From the NCBI RefSeq assembly GCF_001279725.1, contig NZ_LGDE01000463.1, positions 1-22,382 of the forward strand: a stretch of DNA of 22,382 nt, read 5' to 3'. The stretch is from Streptomyces sp. WM4235 (GTDB lineage: Bacteria; Actinomycetota; Actinomycetes; Streptomycetales; Streptomycetaceae). This document shows, in pieces, positions 15,486-22,382 of the stretch. A program made the translations under genes and the position numbers. A model generated the notes under the pieces. That model made no database searches. It had not been told where the DNA came from and worked only from the letters and a program-made list of their open reading frames with translations. Within the stretch, counting starts at the first letter, position 1. Every line of letters begins with the position of its first letter.

Positions 15486-17849
15486 TCACCCCAGCCGGCC
15501 GAACGCGGCCCGCAGTCGACGGGCGTCGCGCAACCGGCGTTCGTACGTCGCCCCCACCGCCAGCAGCAACAGGCCCGCCAGTGCCGGCGGCAGCCACCTG
15601 GGCAGCGCCCCGACGACCTGGACCACGTACGGGGCCAGCTCGTGCAGGGCCACCGCCGCGAGCGTCGCCCCGCCCAGCAGCAGCGGCGCCTGGAGCCGCT
15701 GCCGGGCTCCGAGCAGCGTGAGGGCCAGCGAGGCCAGACCCAGCAGCAGCGGTCGCTGCCAGTGCGGGTCGCCCCAGGCCGCGATCAGGGTGGGCAGCAG
15801 GGTCGCCACCAGTCCGGGCGCGTAGGCCGTCCAGGACGAGGCGGCCGGATCCCGGCGGCGGCGCATGAAGCCGACCACCAGCGCCGGGACCGTCACGGGC
15901 AGCGTGTACGCCTCCGGCCACGCCACCCCGGACGCGCTCAGCCGGACCCAGGTCGCGGCCACGAACAGCGCCCAGGCCGCCCAGCCCAGTCGGCGCCGGT
16001 CCGCACGGACCGCCGCGGTCGCGCAGACCACCCCGGCCAGGGCCAGCGCCAGGGCCAGCGCGGGCCGGTCGGGGGCCGCCAGCGCCAGGGCGAGTACCCC
16101 CGGCGCGATCGACGCCGCCTCGGCGGGAACCCGTACCGCGCCCCACCGGGGGCCGAAAGCCACCACCGCGGCCGCCACCGCCAGCACCGGCGGCGCCCAC
16201 CACACCACCGCGAGGTCCGACAACGCGCACAGGGCCGCCGACAGCGCCGTGGCCCAGCCGACGGCGAGCACCGCGGCCCCGGACCGCGCCCACCCGGGCC
16301 CGGGCCGGTACGCCGCTCCCGCCGCGCCGGCGGCCGTCAGGGCCCCCAGCACCAGGACCGTGGCCAGTCGGCCGTCCAGCGCCCCCACAGCCACGCTCCC
16401 GGCCCCCAGGAGCGCGCATCCGGCGGCCGCGATCCCGACGCCGGAACGGCCGGGCCGGGGCCGCAGCGCGAGCGCCCCCGCGGCCACCGTCACCGACAGC
16501 TGCGCCGTGAGCACGGCCGCCACCGGGAACCCGAGCAGCACCGGGGCCGCGAACAGCCCGGCCCAGCCCAGGACCACCGCGAGCACCCCGGGCTCGGGCC
16601 GGGCCGGCATCAGCCGGGCCGCCGCGGCGGCCGCACCCGCCGTCACCAGCAGCGTCACCGCCACCGCCGCGCCCGTGGCCGGCCGGTCCACCTCGGGGGT
16701 CGTCGCCGCCCACACCTCGCCGAGCACCCGCAGCCGCGCCGCCAGTGACGGGACCACCGACGCCAGGGCCCAGAGCGCCGCCGCCGCGGTCACGCCCAGC
16801 CCCGCGCGGGCCAGGCCGCGCCGCACCGCCGCCGGCACCGAGGCCGCCCCCACCGCCGCCGGCAGGGTCAGAGCCAGGGCCGGCGCCAGGTGCGCCGGCA
16901 CCGCCCAGCCCGTGTCCCACCGCGGGGAGAGCGGGCCGGCCACCGCCACGACCGCGGCCAGACCGCCCGCGAGCGCCGCCGCGGAGGCCCGCGGCACCCG
17001 CCAGGCCACCGCCACGCCGAGCGCCGCACCCGCCGCGAGCAACAGCGCCGGAGCCGACGCGCCCGGGGTGGCCGCCGACTCCACCAACCCGACCCCCAGC
17101 GCGGCCACGCCCAGCGCGGCCCCCGCCGGCCACGCGGCCCGCGCCCGGGGCACCGTCATCGCCGCGACCACGTCGAGCGCGGCCGTCGCCAGCAACGCCC
17201 AACCGAGCCCCACCGGGTCCGCCGCGGAGGCGAGCGCCGCCAGCGGCAGCGGAAGCTGCGCCGCCGCCACGGCGACGGGCAGCGGCAGCCGAAGCCCGGG
17301 CGACGCGAACCCGTACCCGGCCCAGAGCGCCGCCAGGACACCGGCCGCCCCCGCCGCGTACGCGGTGCCATCGACCGTCGACATCCCGACGGCGTGCACC
17401 ACGTACGCGTCCAGCACCGTCAGCAACAGCCCCAGCGCCGCGACCGACTCGGCGGTGGACCGCAGCCCGCGACGCAGCAGCGGCAGCGGCGCGACGAGCG
17501 CCCCCACCGTCACCACGGCCAGCACCGCGGCGCGCCCGGCGATGCCGAGAGAGCCCCAGCTGACGAGGGTGAAGGCGAGCGCGGCCACCGAGAGCAGCAC
17601 GGCGCCCAACGTCAGCAGCACGTTCTGCGCGCCGCGCCCCGAAGCGTCCTTGACCGGGAGCGAGGGCGGTGCGGGCGCCGACGGCCACGGGATCGGGGGC
17701 AGCCGCAGCAACCAGTCGCGGCGGGCCGCCAGATGGGCGCGACGGGCGTCGAGACGGGCGAGTTCGCCGTCGATGAGCGCCAGTTCCTCGGCGGGCGACA
17801 GGGGCGTGTTCATGCTCGGAGTGTGGTGCCCGTCACGCCGTCGGGACAT
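15486..17849 (-). CDS. SCO7613-type polytopic membrane protein
   Basis: The protein has 787 residues from the ATG at 17849, or 775 from the ATG at 17813; the second starts MNTPLSPAEELALIDGEL. A short N-terminal coiled-coil-like helix (ELARLDARRAHLAARRDW) precedes a Pro-rich linker. Then come roughly two dozen hydrophobic, Ala/Val/Leu-rich helices to the end, and the last ~15 residues are basic (YERRLRDARRLRAAFG). This matches the large actinobacterial membrane proteins annotated by the SCO7613 C-terminal domain; the function is unknown. There are no catalytic motifs, ATPase or transporter signatures that I can see. Because of its alanine bias, long shadow frames appear on the other strand. 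A perfect palindrome (17858-17879) nine bases upstream of the first start may regulate it. It is bracketed by two tRNA-Val genes. Confidence 0.88.
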   Translation of the reverse strand: MSRRRDGHHTPSMNTPLSPAEELALIDGELARLDARRAHLAARRDWLLRLPPIPWPSAPAPPSLPVKDASGRGAQNVLLTLGAVLLSVAALAFTLVSWGSLGIAGRAAVLAVVTVGALVAPLPLLRRGLRSTAESVAALGLLLTVLDAYVVHAVGMSTVDGTAYAAGAAGVLAALWAGYGFASPGLRLPLPVAVAAAQLPLPLAALASAADPVGLGWALLATAALDVVAAMTVPRARAAWPAGAALGVAALGVGLVESAATPGASAPALLLAAGAALGVAVAWRVPRASAAALAGGLAAVVAVAGPLSPRWDTGWAVPAHLAPALALTLPAAVGAASVPAAVRRGLARAGLGVTAAAALWALASVVPSLAARLRVLGEVWAATTPEVDRPATGAAVAVTLLVTAGAAAAAARLMPARPEPGVLAVVLGWAGLFAAPVLLGFPVAAVLTAQLSVTVAAGALALRPRPGRSGVGIAAAGCALLGAGSVAVGALDGRLATVLVLGALTAAGAAGAAYRPGPGWARSGAAVLAVGWATALSAALCALSDLAVVWWAPPVLAVAAAVVAFGPRWGAVRVPAEAASIAPGVLALALAAPDRPALALALALAGVVCATAAVRADRRRLGWAAWALFVAATWVRLSASGVAWPEAYTLPVTVPALVVGFMRRRRDPAASSWTAYAPGLVATLLPTLIAAWGDPHWQRPLLLGLASLALTLLGARQRLQAPLLLGGATLAAVALHELAPYVVQVVGALPRWLPPALAGLLLLAVGATYERRLRDARRLRAAFGRLG

Positions 17850-17857
17850 GGGCGTGC

Positions 17858-17879
17858 GTACTCAGATCGGCCTGAGTAC
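17858..17879. promoter_or_regulatory. Perfect palindrome upstream of the SCO7613-type gene, operator-like
   Basis: GTACTCAG (17858-17865), ATCGGC, then CTGAGTAC (17872-17879) form a perfect 8-bp dyad with a 6-bp centre. It lies 9-30 bases before the ATG at 17849, where a repressor would block transcription. I do not recognise the regulator. Confidence 0.5.
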
Positions 17880-17943
17880 ACCCGGTGCGCGGAACGGGAT
17901 CGGGCGCCGAGAGCGGCCGGCCCGAGGCCCGACCGGAAGCGGT

Positions 17944-17972
17944 TTGAACAGACCCCGAGGCTCTTGTATTGT
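17944..17972 (+). promoter_or_regulatory. Promoter of tRNA-Val (CAC) copy 2
   Basis: TTGAAC (17944-17949) and TATTGT (17967-17972) are separated by exactly 17 bp, and the mature tRNA begins 13 bases after the -10. This is one of the best housekeeping-type promoters in the window. Confidence 0.65.
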
Positions 17973-17985
17973 TCAGTCCGTTCCC

Positions 17986-18057
17986 GGGCGATTAGCTCAG
18001 CGGGAGAGCACTTCGTTCACACCGAAGGGGTCACTGGTTCGATCCCAGTATCGCCCA
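17986..18057 (+). tRNA. tRNA-Val (CAC), copy 2
   Basis: It has the same fold and anticodon CAC as the copy at 15355. It differs only at 18001 (C instead of T, D-loop) and 18043 (T instead of A, T-loop). Discriminator A is at 18057 and CCA is not encoded. Confidence 0.96.
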
Positions 18058-18064
18058 CCGGGAC

Positions 18065-18093
18065 AGGCCGGTCCGTCATTGACGGACCGGCCT
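18065..18093. terminator. Perfect hairpin between tRNA-Val and the exonuclease gene
   Basis: AGGCCGGTCCGTC (18065-18077) pairs perfectly with GACGGACCGGCCT (18081-18093) over a 3-nt ATT loop. It lies between the tRNA end and the stop of the facing exonuclease gene, so it is probably bidirectional. Confidence 0.85.
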
Positions 18094-18109
18094 TCCGCAT
18101 TCCCGGCCC

Positions 18110-18835
18110 TCAGGCCGCGGCCCCCAGTTCCGGCCGCAACGGCCAGTGCGGATCCACCGACTCAGGAGTGCCCTGGCGGGCGAACCAGGCCTGGAGCCCC
18201 CGCGCCTGCGCCGCGTGCCACACCGCCTGGAGCGTGTGCAGCTCGGCCGGTGTCAGCCGCTCCAGCCGGCCCGCGAACCGGCGCCCGACCGCCCGGACGA
18301 CCTCCAGCGAGGCCAGGGCGTCGGCCGACGCGTCGTGGGCCCCCTCCAGCTCTATGCCGTAGTGCTCGCACAGGTCCGTCAGCGTCCGGCGACCCTTGCG
18401 GTAGCGGTCCAGGTGCTTGTCCAACACCCGCGGATCCAGCACCGTCAGCGGCCGGTTGTCCAGATAGCGCCCCAGTGATGACGCCCGGTGCCGGCGCAAC
18501 TCCCGGTCCAGCAACGTCAGATCGAAGGGCGCGTTCATCACCACCACCGGCCGGCCCGCCACCTGCTGCTCCGCCAGCGCGCGGGCTATCTCCTCCACCA
18601 CCGGCGCCGGCCAACGGCCGTGGCGCTGGAGGTGCTCATCGGTCAGACCGTGCACTTCCGTGGCGCCCGGGGGTACCGGGACGCCGGGATTTACCAGCCA
18701 GCGGGTGGAGCGGACGCGGCCGCCCGCACACTCCTGCACGACGAGCGCGGCGGACACGATCCGATCCTGCTCGACGTCCACTCCGGTGGTCTCCGTGTCG
18801 AATGCGGCCAGCGGGCCCTCGTACCAGCGTGTCAT
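18110..18835 (-). CDS. DEDDh 3'-5' exonuclease (DnaQ/Pol III epsilon-like)
   Basis: The protein has 241 residues. The ATG at 18835 has GAGGAG six bases upstream, so the 49-residue extension to 18982 is rejected. All exonuclease motifs are present: ExoI FDTETTG (Asp13, Glu15), ExoII NAPFDLTLLDREL (Asp105) and ExoIII HDASADA (His167, Asp172). It is therefore a catalytically complete DEDDh enzyme with two-metal hydrolysis of DNA or RNA 3' ends. The C-terminal ~65 residues (LTPAELHTLQAVWHAAQARGL) form an extra helical segment often seen in Streptomyces versions. It could proofread, repair or trim RNA, and the substrate is not visible. It points away from the DUF4365 pair, with 206 bases of shared upstream sequence. 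Confidence 0.92.
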   Translation of the reverse strand: MTRWYEGPLAAFDTETTGVDVEQDRIVSAALVVQECAGGRVRSTRWLVNPGVPVPPGATEVHGLTDEHLQRHGRWPAPVVEEIARALAEQQVAGRPVVVMNAPFDLTLLDRELRRHRASSLGRYLDNRPLTVLDPRVLDKHLDRYRKGRRTLTDLCEHYGIELEGAHDASADALASLEVVRAVGRRFAGRLERLTPAELHTLQAVWHAAQARGLQAWFARQGTPESVDPHWPLRPELGAAA

Positions 18836-19041
18836 GGCGAACTCCTCGTCCCCGGTCGGCAGGTGGGGCGCACCCGGATCACGCCGCCCTTGCCCGAATC
18901 GGTGATACCCGGGCTGTTTGCCCCGTACGCCGTTTGCGACTCGTCTGCTACGGAGACAACTTCCCTGGGGGAACGGACGCATGACCGGTCGTCACCCCGA
19001 CACCTCACTCTGCGGAGCCCGGAAGGCATGGGGAGCCGGCC

Positions 19042-19632
19042 ATGGCGCTCACACAGCCCGAACCGTTCGGGGTACCACCGGCGCGGATCGGTCCGCGGCC
19101 GGACGCGGGAACCGGACCGTTGCGCGGCACCCTCGCCACCACCGCCTGCATGGAGACCCTCCAGGTGGGATACCTGCACGCCGTCGCGGCCGCGGCCGGC
19201 TGCTCGCTGTCCCAGCCCTTCCCGGACAACGGCATCGACTGGCACGTCAGCCACGGCGCCCCCGAGCACGTCGTCGACGACGAGGTCACCATCAAGGTGC
19301 AGTTGAAGGCGACCTACCAGACACCGCCCCGGCCGGCCGGGGCCACCTTCGGCTTCACCCTCGACAACGAGCACCTCGTGAAGCTGGCGCGCACTCCCGT
19401 CGCCGTCCACAAGATCCTCGTGGTGATGCTCGTACCGAGGGAGCGCGAACAGTGGCTGGCCGCCGGACACGACCGGCTCGACCTGCGGCACTGCTGCTAC
19501 TGGACCAACCTCGCCGGACAGCCCGTGACCGGCCGGCGCCGGACCACCGTACGGATCCCGACCACGCGGATCTTCGACGACCGGGCGCTGTGCGAGATCA
19601 TGACCCGGGTCGGGTCGGGAGGGACACCTTGA
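19042..19632 (+). CDS. DUF4365 protein, PD-(D/E)xK nuclease-like
   Basis: The protein has 196 residues. The ATG at 19042 has GGGGAG ~6 bases upstream. After a ~30-residue Pro-rich tail comes CMETLQVGYLHAVAAAAGC. Next is GIDWHV (Asp66), and 20 residues later the beta-strand VTIKVQLKAT (Gln87-x-Lys89). Asp, then Q-x-K on a strand, is the core pattern of the PD-(D/E)xK nuclease superfamily in the DUF4365 family, where Q often replaces E. Later segments are HKILVVMLVPRE, HCCYWTNLAG and a final strand VRIPTTRIFD. Nuclease activity is predicted, not known. The stop overlaps the next start (TGATG), so the two proteins are made together. Confidence 0.82.
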   Translation: MALTQPEPFGVPPARIGPRPDAGTGPLRGTLATTACMETLQVGYLHAVAAAAGCSLSQPFPDNGIDWHVSHGAPEHVVDDEVTIKVQLKATYQTPPRPAGATFGFTLDNEHLVKLARTPVAVHKILVVMLVPREREQWLAAGHDRLDLRHCCYWTNLAGQPVTGRRRTTVRIPTTRIFDDRALCEIMTRVGSGGTP

Positions 19633-20849
19633 TGGAACGGTACTCACCGCGCCCGGAGCCGCTGACGCCCCCGGATCCCACCGCGTACGCGGACGCCGCC
19701 ACGCCCGATCCCGCGAAGGTCGACCCCGCCGTGCTCGGGGCGCTGCTGCACCGGCACGGCTGGTTGCGACGCGGCGGGGCCGCCGGTCGGTACGGCAGGT
19801 GGGCGCCGCCCGGGCACCCCGGCACCAGCCTGCTCGTCCCCGAGAGCCGGACCTTCCCCGACTGCGCGGACCTGCTGGACGAGGCGCTGGCCGCGCTGGC
19901 GCACAGCGGGCTGCCCTCGGCCCGGGAGGTGCTGTTCGGGTTGAGCGTGCCGAGCGACGAGATCCGCTGGGAACGGGAGTTCCCCGAGGGGACGTACCCG
20001 TCGCAGGGCGCGGAGGCCTGGCCCGTACAGGAACAACTCCGCTCGGCGGCCCGGCAACTGCTGCTCGCCGGCGCCCTGGCGGCGCACGCCCGCGCCGGGT
20101 ACTACGGGGCGCGTCACCGGGCACAGGCCGAACGGGCCCTGGACGGGGTGCTGGTGGGGCCCTCGCCGGGCGGCCGGCGACTCGCCGCGTACGTCCCGGT
20201 GGACGGCGGGCGGGGCATCACCGCCCGGCTGCACCACGCGCTGCACGCCGCCCGCGAGGCGGTGGACTACCGGCGGGCCACCGGCGGCATGGATGCTTTC
20301 GACGCGGCGGTGGAGGCCGGCGTCAGCCGGGAACTCGCCGACGCCCTGATCGCCCTCGTCCGCGGCTCGGAAGGGGCCCGGATCGCGTTGGCCTGGGCGC
20401 CGGCCGCGGGCGTCCCGGCCGGGTGCGCGGCCCGGCCGGAGGCGGTGGAGTTCTCCCCGGGCGACCTGCCGGTGCTGCGCGAGGCGGCCGCCCGGTACAC
20501 CCGGGACGAACCGGCGATCCCCGTCCGGTTGGCCGGGGCCGTGGTCCGGATGCGGCGCTCGGCGGCGGGCGGCGGCGGGACGGTACGGCTGCGGGTGCTG
20601 TCGGGGGCGGAGGTGCCCTACGTACGGGCCGCCCTGGACGAGGAGTCGTACCGGGTCGCGGGCCACGCCCACTTGGTGGGGCTGCCGGTCCGGGTCAGCG
20701 GGCGGCTCCAGCGGCGGGGCGGGTTCCGCAGGCTGACGGACGCGGTGGACGTGCGGCCGGTCCCGCTCGACGAGGTCGAACGGGACCGGCTGATGAAGTC
20801 GCTCGACGAGGCCTTCGACCCTTCGGAGGTGCTTCCCTCCGACGACTAG
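19632..20849 (+). CDS. 405-aa unknown protein coupled to the DUF4365 gene
   Basis: The start ATG at 19632 shares a base with the preceding stop codon (TGATG). I recognise no named family. After a Pro/Asp-rich tail, residues ~30-70 (LGALLHRHGWLRRGG..YGRWAPP) resemble a small alpha/beta module. A long central helical region follows (EAWPVQEQLRSAARQLLLAGAL, AERALDGVLVG). From ~300 the protein turns strand-rich, with PAIPVRLAGAVVRMRRS, VRLRVLSG, YRVAGHAHLVGLPVRVSGRL and RRLTDAVDVRPVPL. This last pattern of hydrophobic strands with an internal YxxAxxAHxxGxxVxVxG segment is seen at the C-termini of many actinobacterial proteins and looks OB-fold-like (inference). There is no signal peptide or membrane span. 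Its 3' end overlaps the carotenoid oxygenase stop by four bases (CTAG). Confidence 0.85.
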   Translation: MERYSPRPEPLTPPDPTAYADAATPDPAKVDPAVLGALLHRHGWLRRGGAAGRYGRWAPPGHPGTSLLVPESRTFPDCADLLDEALAALAHSGLPSAREVLFGLSVPSDEIRWEREFPEGTYPSQGAEAWPVQEQLRSAARQLLLAGALAAHARAGYYGARHRAQAERALDGVLVGPSPGGRRLAAYVPVDGGRGITARLHHALHAAREAVDYRRATGGMDAFDAAVEAGVSRELADALIALVRGSEGARIALAWAPAAGVPAGCAARPEAVEFSPGDLPVLREAAARYTRDEPAIPVRLAGAVVRMRRSAAGGGGTVRLRVLSGAEVPYVRAALDEESYRVAGHAHLVGLPVRVSGRLQRRGGFRRLTDAVDVRPVPLDEVERDRLMKSLDEAFDPSEVLPSDD

Positions 20850-22258
20850 GCGGCTTCTGACTCCGACGCCCGCGCGGTGTCGGGGATCCAGGAGCCGTGG
20901 ATCTGGGCGGGGACCCGGCGGGGAAGGTGCACGGTGGCGACCGGCGGGAGGGCGAGGTCGGTCGCGTCCAGGACGAGCAACTGCGAGGCGTCGGCGTTCA
21001 GATCGCTGACCACGGTCAGCAGGTAGCCGGCGTCCTCGTCGCCGGGGCCCGCGTCGGCGGCCGGCACGAACACGGCCTCGCCGGGCAGTCGGCCGGTACC
21101 GAAGGGCAGGACCTGACGTCCGCCGGTGGTGCGGTCGTACTTGACGAGACTGTGGTTGCCGACGCCGAGGTCGTCCGGGAACGACAGGGCGTACTGGTAG
21201 CGGTGCTCCCGACCCAGGTAGGCGTCGTTGATGGTGGGGAACTCCACGGTCAGGTCGTCCGTCTGGTCCTCGGTGACCCTCCCGGCGGCCAGGTCGACGG
21301 TCCAGCGGCGGCCACGGGAGCCCGAGTTGGGCTCGGCGCCGCGGTCGGGGGCGCCGACCCACCAGTTCCAGGAGCGCTGCCAGCCCGTGCGGCCGACGGT
21401 CGGGCCCTCCACGACGATCCGGCCGCGCGCGTCCTCGTAGGCGTTGGCGAAGTGCATTCCGTAGCCGGGGGCGATCTCGAACCAGCGGATGCGGGCCGCG
21501 CCGCCCGCGCCCCGGGGCATGACCCCGATCCGGGAGACCTGGTCCTCGCTCCAGCCGTACGGGATGCCGGAGTGCTCGGTGGGGTCGAAGGTCACCGACC
21601 CCTCCAGGAAGACGACGTGGTGCGCGGTCAGCGCGAAGTCGTGCTTCAGCGCCGCGCTCGCCCCCGGCACCTCCTGGCTGTCGAGGACCTTTCCGTCGGC
21701 CGAGGCCACGTGGTGGATCAGGAACGGGGGGAACGGCGAGGAGGCGAAGAAGTGCAGCTCCCCGGTGACGGGGTCCTCCTTGGGGTGGGCGGTCATCGCC
21801 GAGGTCAGTTTGCCGCCGAAGTCGTAGGCGCCCACGGTCTCCAGGTCGGCGGTGAGCTCGAAGGGCAGGGCGGCCTCGCTGAGGGCCAGCAGCCGTCCGG
21901 CGTGCTCGATCACGTGGGTGCCGGCGGTGCTCGCGGTCAGGTCGGGGCCGTGTTCGGTCATGTAGGGGGCGCCGTCCAGGGCGGGGGTGCGCACCCACCG
22001 GTTGCGGTACCACTCGGCGCGGCCGTCGCGCAGCCGGATGCCGTGCACCATGCCGCTGCCCTTGAACCAGTGGGTGGGGGTGATGCCGGGCTTGGGGTTG
22101 TGGCTGTTGCGGAGCAGCCGGCCGGTCAGCTCGGGCGGGAGGGTGCCCTCCACCGTCAGGTCGGTCGCGGTGATCTCGTCGACCACGGGGGCGTAGTGGC
22201 CGGTCAGGTAGGGCTTCTTGGCTTCGTTCATCGTCTTCACGTCCTGGCTGGTCTGCAC
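20846..22258 (-). CDS. Carotenoid-cleavage oxygenase family protein
   Basis: The protein has 470 residues from the GTG at 22258 (GAGG six bases upstream), or 461 from the ATG at 22231 (AGGA ~10 bases upstream); I cannot decide between them. It is a seven-bladed propeller oxygenase. The four iron-binding histidines can be placed as His158 (TAHPK), His206 (KHDFALT), His269 (MHFANAYED) and His454 (IHGSWIP). N-terminal GTLPPELTGRLLRNSHNPKP and HWFKGSGMVHGIRLRDGRAEW are typical for the family. It would use Fe(II) and O2 to split a carotenoid, retinoid or stilbene-like double bond. No carotenoid biosynthesis genes are in the window, so the substrate is open. It is convergent with the DUF4365 pair, sharing a CTAG of stop codons. 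Confidence 0.92.
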   Translation of the reverse strand: MQTSQDVKTMNEAKKPYLTGHYAPVVDEITATDLTVEGTLPPELTGRLLRNSHNPKPGITPTHWFKGSGMVHGIRLRDGRAEWYRNRWVRTPALDGAPYMTEHGPDLTASTAGTHVIEHAGRLLALSEAALPFELTADLETVGAYDFGGKLTSAMTAHPKEDPVTGELHFFASSPFPPFLIHHVASADGKVLDSQEVPGASAALKHDFALTAHHVVFLEGSVTFDPTEHSGIPYGWSEDQVSRIGVMPRGAGGAARIRWFEIAPGYGMHFANAYEDARGRIVVEGPTVGRTGWQRSWNWWVGAPDRGAEPNSGSRGRRWTVDLAAGRVTEDQTDDLTVEFPTINDAYLGREHRYQYALSFPDDLGVGNHSLVKYDRTTGGRQVLPFGTGRLPGEAVFVPAADAGPGDEDAGYLLTVVSDLNADASQLLVLDATDLALPPVATVHLPRRVPAQIHGSWIPDTARASESEAA

Positions 22259-22284
22259 GGTTGGCCTCGGCTTTCGATGGGTGG

Positions 22285-22368
22285 GGCGGGGCGGGGCGGG
22301 GGGGGGGGGTTTGGTTGGGTTTGGGGGGGTTTAGCGGGGTTTGGGGGGGGTTTTGTGGGGGGGGGGGC
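22285..22368. repeat. G/T homopolymer-rich tract at the window edge
   Basis: The sequence changes abruptly to runs of G (up to about 13) broken by TTT and a few other bases, and has almost no C. This is unlike any other part of the window. It may be a degraded sequence end or an assembly artefact; a natural G-quadruplex-forming tract is possible but less likely. Confidence 0.6.
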
Positions 22369-22382
22369 ACTCCTCCAACGGC

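Noticed and set aside
15355..18057. Integrated element using tRNA-Val as attachment site
   Set aside because: There is no integrase, excisionase or phage gene between the copies, and the repeats cover the full tRNA gene with individual promoters rather than only a 3' fragment.
15865..18984. A plus-strand open frame of over 1000 codons
   Set aside because: It runs antisense to the SCO7613-type gene and the exonuclease and straight through a tRNA-Val gene. The product is Ala/Ser/Arg/Pro-rich without any domain, an effect of GC-rich antisense codons.
19644..22370. A minus-strand open frame of over 900 codons
   Set aside because: It overlaps the 405-aa gene antisense and the oxygenase in another frame, and it starts in the G/T-rich tract. 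The product is Arg/Pro/Gly-rich with no domain.

Overview
The window is very GC-rich actinobacterial DNA with G or C at almost every third codon position, and it is almost certainly Streptomyces. The strongest marker is a complete SsgB (14270-14683, minus), a sporulation regulator found only in morphologically complex actinomycetes. A PGPGW-family membrane protein, a CGNR zinc-finger protein, a giant alanine-rich SCO7613-type membrane protein and several apparently leaderless genes fit the same picture. I see no insertion sequence, integrase, phage gene or CRISPR array. This looks like core or near-core chromosome.

Layout. (a) 1-3695: tetrapyrrole block. A 5'-truncated BluB-CobT fusion makes and activates 5,6-dimethylbenzimidazole for cobalamin. 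It is followed by a CysG-type fusion that converts uroporphyrinogen III towards precorrin-2/sirohydrochlorin. (b) 3739-5763: a SpoU/TrmH rRNA/tRNA methyltransferase converges on a membrane-anchored Ser/Thr kinase. (c) 5764-6629: a long intergenic region with strong inverted repeats, a 61-aa single-span membrane protein and a strong hairpin terminator. (d) 6811-8480: a 98-aa unknown overlapping an APH/maltokinase-fold kinase, then a zinc-ribbon protein with a His-rich tail. (e) 8602-9076, minus: a tRNA operon Gly(GCC)-Cys(GCA)-Val(GAC)x3. (f) 9257-12019: pabB-pabC (p-aminobenzoate for folate), then a two-domain GNAT. (g) 12032-14070: a DsbA-fold thioredoxin-like protein, two small membrane proteins and a CGNR regulator. 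(h) 14270-15298: divergent ssgB and a PGPGW membrane protein. (i) 15355-18057: two nearly identical tRNA-Val(CAC) genes in direct orientation bracketing the SCO7613-type membrane protein on the other strand. (j) 18110-20849: a DEDDh exonuclease, then a translationally coupled pair made of a DUF4365 nuclease-like protein and a 405-aa unknown. (k) 20846-22258: a carotenoid-cleavage oxygenase. The last ~100 bases are an anomalous G/T homopolymer-rich stretch that looks like a low-quality sequence end.

The best candidate for an uncharacterised system is the DUF4365/405-aa pair at 19042-20849. The next most interesting points are a set of leaderless promoters placed 6-7 nt before start codons, and two operator-like perfect palindromes (6091-6112 and 17858-17879).
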